A DNA stretch of 64,000 nt from Drosophila pseudoobscura (lineage: Eukaryota > Arthropoda > Insecta > Diptera > Drosophilidae). Positions 12,128-23,078 of the stretch are shown here, piece after piece. Location: positions 21,837,001 through 21,901,000 of the forward strand of contig NC_046681.1 of the NCBI RefSeq assembly GCF_009870125.1, written 5' to 3'. Within the stretch, counting starts at the first letter, position 1; each line of letters starts with the position of its first letter. The notes under the pieces are model-generated. The model was not told the origin of the DNA and ran no database searches. It saw only the letters and a list, made by a program, of their open reading frames with translations. A program made the translations under genes and the position numbers.

Positions 12128-13458
12128 CTAGTTATGCTTTGAATGATTTTGATCTGTGTCTAGTTCGCGGCTCCTGCGTAAGGACTTCATAAGCTGTAAT
12201 GCAATAACCATAAGGCAGATGATACCGGCACACAAGTAACTATTATAAACAAATTGCTGTGGCAGCATTTTGCATTTGGAAACCACATAGTCATCGGGTG
12301 TTAAAGTGGCCTGAAAGTAAAACCAGTAAAAGATAACCTCTTAAGATCGGTATGCGCTTATACCCACCAGCATAAAACTAGGATTGATCTTATTCCGCCA
12401 GCTAAAGGAGGCCACCGTATACTCATCGATCCCCAGTCGATTGACGCTGTGACAAAAGTGATGCGAGTGTCCGGCAAATGCCAAACGGGGCTTCAGCAAC
12501 TCCCCCAGCATATCTGTGGATTCCTTGGAAATAACATGGAAACGCTCGCGATAGGCCTCAATGAAGGGGGCATCGTGTTCCTGGCACATCGTATCCGAGA
12601 TGCGGTAAGTGGGAAAATGCTGAAGCAGTATGGGTTGGCTATAGGGATGTCGACGTGTGCGGGCACACTCGGCCTCCTCCGGATACTTCATGCAGTGCAG
12701 GGTGCGTGAAATGTTCTTGAGAGCAGATTCTGCCTCATTGCAGAACATACAGCCATCGGCCTCCATGGCCATGGAGTTGATAATCACAAAGTGAATCTGC
12801 TTTATGGTGTACAAATGCACCAGCGAGTAGTTTAGATCATTCTGAAAGCGCGACATGAAGAAGGGATGCATTCTACACGATATAAACAGGGAAATTAAGG
12901 CATATTACGGATACATAATGGATTTATAACCCACTTGTAATGGAAGCCAACGTCATGATTGCCCACAATACTAATTAGCGGTATGCCAGGCGGTAATCGA
13001 AACATTTGCAAATACCTCCAGACATATTCCTTGAATTGCTTATCGCTGACCATATCTCCCTCATCGAACAGGTCGCCCAACACAAACACAACGTCGGGCT
13101 GAAAAAGACGTAATTTACAAAGTGGCTCTAATTAACGAGCGTCTACTGTATATTATATATCAATGGCATTTTGTGCTCCGTACTCGGGTCCTCTTACCTG
13201 AAAGAGACGCGAAGCCGCCTGGAACGCTCTGGTCATATGCCATTCCCTGTAAAACTGGTCCAGCCAGTGACCGCGATGAGGGCCCAGCAAATGGGGATCG
13301 GCTATGATCATAGCACGCAGCGGATCATCCACATACTTTCCCATCTTTCGCTTTATCTCTGGCCACTTGCACTTTTGCAGAACCACGAAATCGGCCACAT
13401 ATTCGCAGAATATGAGGGCGCACAGTATAATAACAAAACAGGCATAAAGCCAGCGCAT
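12128..13458 (-). CDS. PGAP5: Metallophosphoesterase 1 / PGAP5 (GPI-anchor remodelling)
   Basis: Four exons read on the minus strand: 13458-13198, 13098-12935, 12872-12368, 12310-12128; 370 residues. An N-terminal signal anchor (MRWLYACFVIILCALIF) is followed by a calcineurin-like phosphoesterase domain. Metal-binding motifs appear in order: ADPHLLG, GDLFDEG, GNHDVG and AGHSHHF. A second hydrophobic segment lies near the C-terminus (about residues 325-345), so both ends are membrane-anchored, as in MPPE1. PGAP5/MPPE1 removes an ethanolamine-phosphate side chain from the GPI glycan, which helps GPI-anchored proteins leave the ER. The last codons lie at the right breakpoint of the SLC5 duplication. 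The gene ends about 420 nt from the convergent SLC5 copy 2. CG8455 is the D. melanogaster gene I recall for this family. Confidence 0.88.
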
Positions 13459-13741
13459 GTTAGTTTATGTAACACTTAATTTAGTATAACTACCGGCGAA
13501 TTAAACCAAAATAAACACATATATAGTAAACTAATTTCGATAGTGTTTTGTTGTCCCGAACCTGTGGTTCAGAACCAGAATTTGGTTCAGTGGTTTCCAG
13601 GGTTGGAAGTAACACTTTTAAGAGGCGCGAGATTCGAAAACAAAACTATTTCGAATTTAGGCTAATATAGCAATCATTTTATTTGGAAACTTGTTTTAAA
13701 AGGCATTGCATTGCATTTTGAAAATGCTTGCAAGATGCTGT

Positions 13742-15209
13742 CTAAAAGAGATCGTAAAAGTAATTAAGGCCCTGTCCTAGCTCCCAAATAGAAATCCCGA
13801 CACCCAATTCCTGTGCTAGCTTCACCCGCTCATTGATGGAGTATAGAGTGGGATAAAACACAATGTGACGACCATTTTCGTTTCTAAAAAGATCGTATTA
13901 CAAGCCGCCCTTAACATATTTTACACTTTCCCAACGAATTACTCACTTGATTTCAAAGAAGTTCTCCACATCGCGCTCATCGTAGGTTAAATGCTTCTTT
14001 ACATTCTTCACCAAATCCAGATACTGGGAAAAGGTGATGGGCCCACCGCCATCGGGTGTATAGTCATTGCCGTACATATTCAGACCCAGGAGAATCTTGG
14101 AACGCTTGGCCTCCATATCATGACAGCCCTTGGGGGCAATCGTCTCCACTGCCTGACGAACAAAATATAGCGGAGCATTGGCGCCAGGTCGCTGCACACT
14201 AGAAAAGTCATATGTCATGAGAGAGAAGGCGTAGATGTGCTTGTACAGCGTATCCATGTGCTTCTCGCCAAACAGAATGCCCGTGTCTTTGCGGAAGGGT
14301 GGAATGACCAGGATAAGACGTAGCTGCTGCTTTTGGAGTTCCTTTGCTGAAAACACAAGCAAGAATCTAGTTCAACTCCATAGAGAAAATTGAAAGAACA
14401 AACCCATTTGTAGCACCAAATTGAAGAGAATCTTATCATCAATGCGTCCTGCCAGCTGAGACCACACCTCCAGCACCAGACCATCGAAATGATTGTCCTT
14501 GCAGCATTTAATCAAGACGTCATTGACTTTTGTGCGTTCCTTGGCATCGCTGAGCAATAATTTGATGTCGCGATCGGTAAAATGATCGAATATAAATCGA
14601 GGGAAGACTGAAAAACCATTAGAAAAGGTAATGTAGTGTATGGACATAGTCTTCAAAGGACTAACTACCTTTGACTGTTCTTTGAAGCTGCTGCTGTTGC
14701 ACCTTCCCTTTGCGGCGGACATCGCTCACCCATCCAGCATCGATGTCGTGCATCCCAGCCACCGCATAGGCATCTCCTTGCTTAACAATTTGCAACCAAA
14801 CGGGGGAGATGATGTCGAACTTCTTGGCAAATATCTTTGCCACATCATATCCGTGAGAGTTCCACTGAAACGTAACGAGAGAATGCATAATGCATCAGCG
14901 CAGACACGACACATACCCAGTTTTCCTTTCCCCACTTACGGGCGTCACATAACCGAGGGTGGTGCCATTGAACCGTCTGGCTGCCGTGTCCTTGTGGTAG
15001 GCTCTGTGATGGGCTAGAATATCCTTGGCAAGGGGCTCTGGCGACACCAACCCCAGGCTAAATACATCATCGTCTTGGGGGCCACGCAGCAATTCTTTGT
15101 GTTTGCTTTTCGGCTTATCGTTCGGCGACAGGGTTCCCTGGACGCTAGACAATTGGCCGCCGCTCAGCAGGAGAATGACGAGGAACACGAGCGCATCAGA
15201 CGCACGCAT
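13742..15209 (-). CDS. Chitinase domain-containing protein 1 (CHID1-like, GH18)
   Basis: Five exons: 15209-14940, 14864-14669, 14607-14404, 14346-13947, 13883-13742; 403 residues, close to human CHID1 (about 390). The Met at 15209 begins a clear signal peptide ([18 protein letters not shown]...). The GH18 barrel is shown by [20 protein letters not shown], by the catalytic-strand motif FDGLVLEVW (the acidic end of the GH18 DxxE-type signature) and by SLMTYDFS late in the fold. CHID1 proteins are secreted or lysosomal; they bind carbohydrate and have weak or no chitinase activity (family knowledge). It probably corresponds to D. melanogaster CG8460 (recalled). A three-part Ohler-6-type promoter element lies just upstream at 15,316-15,370 in the gene's orientation. 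Confidence 0.88.
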
Positions 15210-15315
15210 TTTGTGAGCAAAAACAGGAGCACAAAGGCATAAATTACACAAAAACAAATGGCATAGGAGTACAACCAAAAAGCCGGGAGTTTCATCGGGT
15301 ACTGTCCGACCCCCA

Positions 15316-15370
15316 GAAATATACCGAAACATACCGCACCATTTTCAAAATATAATGTAAATATACTGAC
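15316..15370 (-). promoter_or_regulatory. Composite Ohler-6-type promoter element of the CHID1-like gene
   Basis: Read on the minus strand, the segment holds GGTATGTTT, CGGTATATTT and a degraded CAGTATATTT around a TTTTGAAAATGG spacer. GGTATATTT is the core of Ohler motif 6, which is known from Drosophila housekeeping promoters. It lies about 100-160 nt upstream of the start codon. The same arrangement recurs at 31,849-31,892 and 33,211-33,277. Confidence 0.6.
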
Positions 15371-16581
15371 TTATTCAAGTTCTCTTTTACATATTCCTCG
15401 TTTTTGATATTCCGTTGAATATTACTAGCTATATAGAACATTTAGCCATGCCATCATAATTTTACCCAATTGATGAATAAATTTTCTACAAGATTGGATA
15501 GTATTTAATTCTTGCTTTTATTATATTTATTGTAAAAAAAGGTTTAAACGAAAAAGTTGAACAAAAAAAGAGTCGCTATATTGCGTGTAAGCCGTAGTAT
15601 AGGCCTTTGTATACCCTATTTTGTTAATTTTATATGAAAGTATAAATATTGATATGAAGATAACAGACCTTTTTCTCAAAATGACATTTTTTAGACATAT
15701 TCATGTATATGATGAGCTTTTTGTATATATATCTCGATCCTGATACCTATTCTTGGCCCCTACAAGAAGACAATAAGCTTTAAAATATCGTTGAAATATT
15801 GAAAATAATATTAAATAATATTGAATATTATTAAAAATTGTAATATTAAATTGTTTTTGACTGGGATGACAAACATATTCACAATCCTATAACTTCCATT
15901 TCCCCCAGGGTATGTGAGCATGGAATGGGACTCATTGTTCTGAACCGGTTATGACGACTAATTCTTGGTTATTCTTTCTTCCGTCGAATATTCTCAGCTA
16001 TATAGATCTCTTATTTTTGCCCAGATAATTTTATATGATTGCTGAATCAATTTTGATCAGGATTAACTACTTTTAAGTACTTGCATGTTTTTTATTTTGA
16101 CAAAACCACAGTTTCAACAAAAATATTCAATATTCGCAGGCTGTGACGTCAATGTTGCTGTTATTTGCAGACTCATTTCTTGTCATCGAACATCGCCAAT
16201 ATCAATATTTATCCAGGGTATAGAACGCGCTTGATTTGAAACATAGGGCATGCTCTTGTATTTTTAAAAAGTTACAGGCGTTATACATAATTTACTTATC
16301 ATAATGCTTAGCCACGATAATATTTAAATAAATCTTAAAGCATAGATCTAAACAGAGTACTACAAACAATTATATCATATAAACTAATTGGTAACTAATT
16401 ATCACTTTTAAAAAATGAAATTGAATTGATTTAAAAAATTGTGTAAAAATAATTTAGGGTTTTAGAAAGAGGGGGCCGGCTTCACGAAATCATAATTATA
16501 ATTGTATAAACATAGATACGTATATATATATATATATCTTTATCTCTTATGCTGGATGCTGCATATATATATATATACTTC
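15371..16581. other. Intergenic region, CHID1-like gene to Ataxin-7-like gene 3' end
   Basis: AT-rich sequence with no supported gene. The right part should hold the 3' UTR of the minus-strand Ataxin-7-like gene. TA-rich microsatellites lie at about 16,520-16,538 and 16,564-16,577, beside the stop codon. Confidence 0.5.
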
Positions 16582-19500
16582 TCAGACAAAGACACGCATC
16601 AGATCGCTGCTACTTGGAGTTGTGCCCCCGCTGCCACCGGGCGTCGAGCTCTTCCAAGGATTACTGTTGGCGTTAGGAGTGTTGCTGCCGCTGTTGTTGG
16701 CAATGGCCAGGATATTGCTGCTGCTGTCGGACAACGTACGCAGCAATTGCTTCTTAAGCAGCGGCTGCGAATTCTGTCCGACATTTGAGTTGTTTTGTAG
16801 TGGAAGAGAAAAGTTGGGGGAACGTTGCCGCAGCACTTGTTCTTGCTGTTGCTGCTGGAGGTATTGTGGCTGCTGCTGTTGCTGTTGTAGCTGCTGCTGC
16901 TGCTGTGGCTGACGTTTGGGAGACTGCTGTTGCTGCTGACTTTTGGCCAGAAGTTTTCGTCGCTTCTCATAGAAACTGTGTGTAAGCTTATGGTCGTGCT
17001 GCTGCTGACGCTCCTCCTCTTTCTGCTGCTGCTCTGGCTCTTCGATGTCAATTAGCTTCTCCTTTTTCACAGCCTTACCCAAAAGCAGATCACTCAAACG
17101 TTTGGCTGTCATCAAACCCTTGCCCGCCTCCAGTCGGGGCGGTACGAGAGCCCGCTTGTTACACCTGAGCCGATCCTGGGCTATAACACTTGACTTCTGT
17201 GCATAGATGGTCTTGCCAGCGGCAGCGGCAGCATTCTTAACCAAAATCCCCGTGCCATTGCTGAGCGCCGTGTAATTATTTGCCGGCGAGGGCGGTGGTA
17301 GGCGGGCTAGCTGACCGACAACGCCCAAAGCGCTGCCATTCAGAGACAGCAGACTGTTGTTGGCCTTGCGGGTGGTCAGTAGATTCTTGCGCAAGGTGGC
17401 GCCCAGACCATTGGGCAGCTTCACCAAACCGAAAGTGTTCATGGCCAGGGGTCGTGGTTGGCCCGAATAGTGCATGACATTGAAATAGCTCTCCTCGTGG
17501 CATTTGGCATTGACCAAAGATTGATGCTTTATGCTGATGCTAGTGGCCGATTGTGGCTGGCTGGTGGCTGATTCCAGTTTAACAGTCTTTGTTGTTGTTG
17601 CTGTGTCGCTAACAGTCTCCAGTTTTGTGAAATCAAAATCATTTAAGTCGTCGTTGAATTGACTGACATCTCCCACACCCACCGTGTTCCCTGCTGCTGT
17701 GGCTGCACCTGCGGCCGCCTGCAGGACATTCACATCGACATTCTCATAGCCTGCTTGTGTAAGGAACTCTGCTATGACCTTTTGCTGCTCCAGCACCGAC
17801 ACCGGATTAGTGTCTGTAATCTCATATATAATACTTGGCAGTATCATATGCTCATCGAGCTGTTGCTGTTGTTGCTGTTGCGGCTGCAGTTGCTGATGTT
17901 GATGTTGCTGTTGCGCCTCCGCATCGTCTGTCAGCGATTGCACATTATACACACTGAACTGTTGCTGTTGTCCATTGGCATTCGGTTGCAGTTCATCTGG
18001 CAGCTCTTGCTTGTGCTGCTGCTGTTGTTGGTGTTCTGCTTGCTCGAGCATCTGCTGCTGCTGGTAGATGAGCTGCTGCAACTGCATGGCATCGATGGTG
18101 GTCAATTGACTCTGGTTATCCTCACCGTAGACCTGCTGCTGCGGCTGCTGTTGCTGCTGCTGCTGGTAGATATATTCGTCACCCATTTCGGCACCAACCG
18201 TGCCATCGTCATAGCGCAGTCTTTTTGTGGCTTGCGGCGCATGCTGAGGTGTTTCATTTGGCTGTTGTTGCTGCTGCGGTGGCTGCTGCTGTTGCTGCTG
18301 GGAGGTGTCCAGGGCACTTTCATCAAAGTTTTTCAGAATCTCATTGATCAATTTGCTGTCCAGCATCTCATCTAGAGTCAGGGAAATGGAATTCTCATCG
18401 GATGTGTTTGGCAGGGGCAATTCTTCCTCTTCGGGTGGCAACTCCTGGGACTCCACTTGCCCGGTAATGGAGGACACAGCCTGATCGAGTTCACTCATCA
18501 GCACTGGCTGGGTCTGATGCTGTTGCTGTTGTTCATACTGGCTGCTGCTGGTGCTGTTGCTGCTGACCAATGGTTTATCCTTGGACGCTTTTGTTCGATG
18601 ATCGCTGGAAACCTTCAGCTAAAACACACGAATTTGATTAGAAAACGTTTGTCTTGGCCAACCACACAAACGGAGCACACTACCTTCTTCTTTGGCTGGG
18701 GCTCGGGCTGCTTTTCGTCCAACACCGCACCACCCGGATGATTGGCAGGAGAGTAATTCAAGCTTAGACCCACCCCCCCCAGCTCGCTCGTTGGCAGGGA
18801 GCAGGATGAGTTCGAGGATGAGGAGAACACCGTTATGGGCGCCGGTGCAAACTCTTCTTTAATGCTGCCGGCCACCGATCCTCCGACTGCTGCTGGGGGA
18901 GCGGCTATGGCACTACTACTTATGCTGCTGCTGCTACTCTTTTTGGAGGAGCCGCCTGTCTTTTCCTTGTGATTCGGATTCGACTCTGGGGCAGGAGCTG
19001 GTGACGAATGGTGGCGATTTTTCGATGATTTTGAACGTGAGCGACTGGTCCCACTGCTGCCCTTCGAGGAGGAACTGCTACTCTTGCTGCTGCTACTGCT
19101 TTTGTGACGCGACGATGATGAGGACGACGAGCTGCTCGTGGGATTGGTGGCCGCTGTGTGCAAGGATGCCGAACTGCTCGAACCATTCGAACAGCTGGAC
19201 ATAGTGGAGCCGGACAGGGTTTCCGTGGGCGAACCTCCAGCCAGATTGTCGCCCCCCGTTGCTGTCTCCTGCTGGCCTGTGGTGGTGGTGGTGTCTCCTG
19301 TGGCAGTGAGCGGATTCACTTTGTTCGATGTGGCCTCCCAGATGGCCGGATGCTGCAATGCTATGTGGTTCTGGAACCCTGCCTTCGTGTAGCTGCCGTT
19401 GCAGGTGTTGCACACGACCAGGTCGCGGGTGGCCAGCTTTGGGACGATGTCATAATAGGCCATGTCCGCCGCATTGAGACGCTGGACATGGAGCTTGGTT

Positions 19501-19841
19501 TGGTCTTGGCTACTGCCGCTGCCACTGCCACTGCTCGTGGGCTTCCCTCCTCCTCCCCTCAGATAGGTCTTCTCCGCTGCGCGCAGCTGTTTGATCATCT
19601 TGTCCATGTCAAAGACCTGCGTCCATTTCTGTCCATGGAGGCTGGCCAGGGATACACCTCCGCCGCCAAAGAGTGCACCAATACCGCCGCCCCCGCCACC
19701 ACTGCCACTGCCACCAACGCCGCCTCCTCCTGTCATCAAATCAGCTTTGGATGAGTTGGACATGCTTTTGTGCTTGGTTCCATTCTCTGCATAGATTATG
19801 CCCGCAGCTCCAGTGGCCGCCAGTGCATCATTCAGGGGCAT
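16582..19841 (-). CDS. Atxn7: Ataxin-7-like protein (SAGA deubiquitinase-module subunit)
   Basis: Two coding exons: 19841-18684 and 18618-16582; 1,064 residues. Near residue 145 is a zinc-finger motif [15 protein letters not shown] followed by NHIALQHP, giving Cys, Cys, His, His in the spacing of the Sgf73/ATXN7 finger. The rest is low complexity: Gly/Ser runs before and after the finger, then many glutamine tracts (about residues 475-640 and 890-970). Ataxin-7 anchors the H2B deubiquitinase module to SAGA in the nucleus. No clear SCA7-type domain was recognised, which lowers certainty. The start MPLNDALAA follows an acceptor at about 19,980, and a further non-coding 5' exon seems to end at a GTAAGT donor at 20,346. 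D. melanogaster CG9866 is the likely orthologue (recalled). Confidence 0.72.
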
Positions 19842-20462
19842 GGTGTGTGTAGATGGTGGCAAGTACAAAAACGGAAGCTGCGGCTCCTGCTTCTCAATGG
19901 GAGAGCGAGAGAGAGAAGGTGGGTAGGTAGGGTAGTAGACGAGCGAGAGAGTTGGCTTAGTGAGGCGCCTCGAGCGCAACTGCAAAAAGAAAATCAGGGG
20001 ATATTTTTGTTAGGGAAAAGCTTACAGGTGAGTGTTTCCCCCCCTTCCCCCGCTATCCTACCTATCCTACGCACACCCACACATACGCCCGCCTCCCTGA
20101 CACACGCACACGAGAAACTCTTTGGACAATCGATCAGCTGTTTTTGACAACCGCTTCTAGTTTATTGCTATCTCATTCGCGCTTACACATGCGCACGCAT
20201 TCACGGACGCACATATACACACACACACGCACACTTTCAAACACAAACGCACGGCATACAAACAAAGCACAATAGAAAGAAAAAAAATCGTACCAAATAT
20301 CGAAACAGTTTTCACTAGTTTTGAATGATGACTGATTTTTACTTACTTTCGCGTTAACACACTTCCATTTTGTGTGAGTGGCTTGCTTTGTTTTTGTTCA
20401 GTTTTTTATCAAAATAAATTTTTCCTCTCGCGTATCTGTTTGCTAGAGTTGTCAACGTCCTC

Positions 20463-20543
20463 ACAGAATAGAGGTGGGCAAACGACGATGGTTTTAAACC
20501 ATCGATGGACCCCAATTTCGATGTTTTCCCACCTCTATCACAG
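20463..20543. promoter_or_regulatory. Inverted-repeat promoter region of the Ataxin-7-like gene
   Basis: The left arm (from 20,463) contains AGAGGTGGGCAAACGACGA and the right arm (to 20,543), read in reverse complement, contains AGAGGTGGGAAAACATCGA. Between them are GATGGTTTTAAACCATC, near-palindromic around one base, and the palindrome CCATCGATGG. It lies just upstream of the likely 5' exon of the minus-strand Ataxin-7-like gene and just past the 3' end of the mTERF4-like gene. The role is inferred from position. Confidence 0.45.
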
Positions 20544-20618
20544 ACAAACCTTTGAGGGAAGATTTTAAAATTTAATTTTCCGAATAACTAATGGCCAAAG
20601 AGGGCAATTTCATGGAGC

Positions 20619-21513
20619 CTACTCCTCCTCATCACTGAAATCCTCCTCTTCCCTGCGTTTTCTTGTCTTGCGCTCGATTTCGCGGGCATGCAGGTCCTTA
20701 AAGGCCTCGTATTCGGGCAGTGTGACATGGCAGATCTTTGTGGTGAAAGTCTTCTCTGATGTGTCCGTAATCTGGTACAATCTATGGTTGGTGGTCGGCT
20801 CATCGGGATCTGCTTTCAGTGCACGTGGCTTGAACAAGCCCAAGCGCACCAGGAACTGGTGCCGGCAGCGCAGTTCCTCAAAGGCCATCGATAGTCCCGC
20901 GGATTTAACCAATTCTGGCACCTCTATGCGCATAACATCTATGATATAGTCTAGTTTTTCCTCTATAGTTTTCTCGGATTGCGCCAGCAAGTCGGGGCTA
21001 TTCATCAGCAGCTTCCACACATTTTTGTTGGTCGAAACACGACTCTTCAGGAAGCCCACGTGGCAGAGTAACTGGTGGGAATCGCTGACGTCCAACAGCT
21101 CAGGATATTTGGTCAGTAGCAGGTGCAACAGAGTCTCCCCAAACTGGCATGCACGCCAAATCTCCAGGCTGCTGATGATGCGCTCTGGCGTGCGTCTCAA
21201 AACCGCCGGATTGGCGGTAACTATGCGCAGAAAATTCACGGTTGCCAGACCATGATTTAGGAAGGTTTCATGGGCACGTCGCCACACTTCGTTTGTGTAG
21301 ATGGATAGTGTGGGTTCCAATTTAATGGCCTCCTCGATGTGGACCTGCTGCAGCTCCAATATTTTCGGTGCAGCGGCTGTTATGGCAAAGTGTCGCGGGC
21401 ATTGTAGCTGAAATATTCATTATTTAAACTGTTCTTTTGTTGCTCTGTTATACGCTTACCTTTTTCTGTTGCCTTAATGCAATTTGCGGGTTAAATAATA
21501 GTTTTCTTAGCAT
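20619..21513 (-). CDS. mTerf4: Mitochondrial transcription termination factor family, mTERF4-like
   Basis: Two exons: 21513-21460 (18 codons, donor GTAAGC) and 21407-20619; 280 residues. The first exon gives MLRKLLFNPQIALRQQKK, a basic, acid-free leader typical of mitochondrial import. The mature part is built of mTERF helical repeats, seen as recurring patterns such as LLTKYPELLDVSD and LMNSPDLLAQSEKTIEEKLD. It ends in a strongly acidic tail (EEEDFSDEEE). mTERF4 proteins act in the matrix with an rRNA methyltransferase in large-ribosomal-subunit assembly; other mTERFs act on transcription. The assignment to the MTERF4 branch (CG15390-like) rests on size, tail and remembered neighbourhood, and is less certain than the family call. 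Confidence 0.78.
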
Positions 21514-21844
21514 ACTGCAGTAAAATTATTGTACGGATGCTGGTTCAAGTGCGAAGTAGCAACAAAAACAAAACAGAAACAGCTGATGCGGTCTCGTTCT
21601 TCTTTGAAGTAATATTCTTAGCCCATTGGAACCCAAATTTAAATAGCCATGAAAATGGTAAAACTTAAAAAACTGGTGAAAGCTATCGCAATAATTATAT
21701 GTGTCAAGCAAAGAGGATAGATGAATCTACAAGGAGAATTTTCAAACAGAACAGGTTTTTGTGTGTATGAAAATTTCATCAAAATCATATGAGCTTAGGC
21801 CCGACATGGGTTAACGTTCCCGTGAACGTGCGCACCGTTTTGTT

Positions 21845-21925
21845 TATAAATAGAACTGTCGTTCTGTGAGAGCTAAAAACAGTGGAAAGTTTTATCCAAC
21901 CGCATAGTTCTGCTCCAAGTTCAGG
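21845..21925 (+). promoter_or_regulatory. TATA box and probable 5' non-coding exon of dehydrogenase gene A
   Basis: TATAAATA at 21845-21852 would place a transcript start near 21,875. A donor (GTAAG) at 21,926 can pair with the acceptor TCATTCGCAG ending at 23,050. That gives a non-coding first exon and a 1.1-kb intron before the ATG at 23,079. This is an inference from signals only. Confidence 0.5.
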
Positions 21926-22345
21926 GTAAGAACGATTTAATTAGATTGTGGGTGTTTGATGGCAACGTAATTATGAAAAAATAACATTTGCCGGTTGACA
22001 GGCGTTCAAGGTTGTGCGGCATTTAAATATTCAAAGTGCGTTGTGAAATATAAGGAACTCTAATTAATATTACACGTGTGCATCGGAAATGTACAATAAA
22101 TGCAATTGTTTAAACACCTGTTGACAAACAAAAATCAACTGCAAAATACAGATCCGTTTCCAGGGAAACTTTAAGACACAGTGTCGACTAGAATATTATG
22201 ACCGCTTTTGTAATGAAATGTATTATTCTTAGGAGGACAACTAGTAACTTATCAAATTTCTTTATCAGCTAAAATCACTTCTATAAAGTTTTAGCCGTTT
22301 GGAGTTCTCCGTTTAATTACCCTGGAATTTCCAACTGAAAACTAA

Positions 22346-22681
22346 TCAGTATAGTAATTACAGAAGCGTCTAGGGTACTAGAACCATCTTCGTGCCTGAC
22401 AATATCAGTTACAGTAGCGTCTAGGAAAGTAGAACACCTTTCGTGCATTGATTGGAAAAAATAGAGAGAGAGCAAGACCTCAATTATTAAAGCAGTAGAT
22501 GTAAGTTCTAGAAAGTTAAAGGTTAAAGGACACACGAGAATAAAAGTTACAGTAGCATCCAGGAAGGTGGCTAACATACCTTCGTACATCGGAATTTTCT
22601 ACATCTGGAAAATACCCCTCTTCTCCCACTCCAGGTGTGCGAATATCAATGACAGTGGCATCTGGGATACTAGAAACACTC
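22346..22681. repeat. Four degenerate copies of a roughly 45-50 bp unit in the 5' intron of dehydrogenase A
   Basis: Units lie at 22346-22400, 22401-22451, 22541-22592 and 22642-22681. Each carries a form of ACAGTAGCRTCTAGG; most then have a TAGAA-type stretch and a YYTTCGTRC end. The first two units are adjacent and the others are spaced by about 50-90 nt. They do not look like a microsatellite. Their place in the inferred first intron suggests a clustered regulatory site. Confidence 0.6.
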
Positions 22682-22924
22682 AAACAAAAGTTTCAGTTGT
22701 CCAATAAAAAACAATCTTTGGATGAACCAGCAATACATTGCTTTCAGAGGGCTCGCTCATCGTTATTTGATAGTAATCGCACCTGAAATATGTCAAGTAA
22801 TGATGGGCGTATACCTCCCGGCAAGGTCAAACTCAATAACATTGTGAAATAAACCGATTTCCTTCTGTAAATTAAGATTCAAACAAAATGCACAGTAGAA
22901 GATAAACCCCGTAAGTATTTCCAG

Positions 22925-22970
22925 AAGGGGGCTCTCTCTCTCTCTTTCTCTCTCTTAACTGATAAGAGAC
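22925..22970. promoter_or_regulatory. CT/GA repeat plus GATA site upstream of dehydrogenase A
   Basis: A CTCTCTCTCTC run (GAGA-factor type) is followed by AACTGATAAGAG, a consensus GATA-factor site, about 110 nt upstream of the start codon. It could also be a promoter nearer the gene than the TATA box at 21,845. Confidence 0.4.
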
Positions 22971-23078
22971 AACGCACCGCACGGACACACACCTCTCTTT
23001 TTCCGTATTTAATAAACGCCGCACACTGCCGGCCCACCATTCATTCGCAGATCAACAACGAAAGAGCACTCGATAGAC

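Noticed and set aside
12091-12147. CRISPR-like or tRNA structures in the short repeats of the window
   Set aside because: The repeats are explained by duplication or microsatellites; no tRNA fold, and the genome is clearly eukaryotic.
17659-18375. Leu-rich plus-strand ORF
   Set aside because: Complement of CAG-rich polyQ codons of the Ataxin-7-like gene (CTG reads as Leu).
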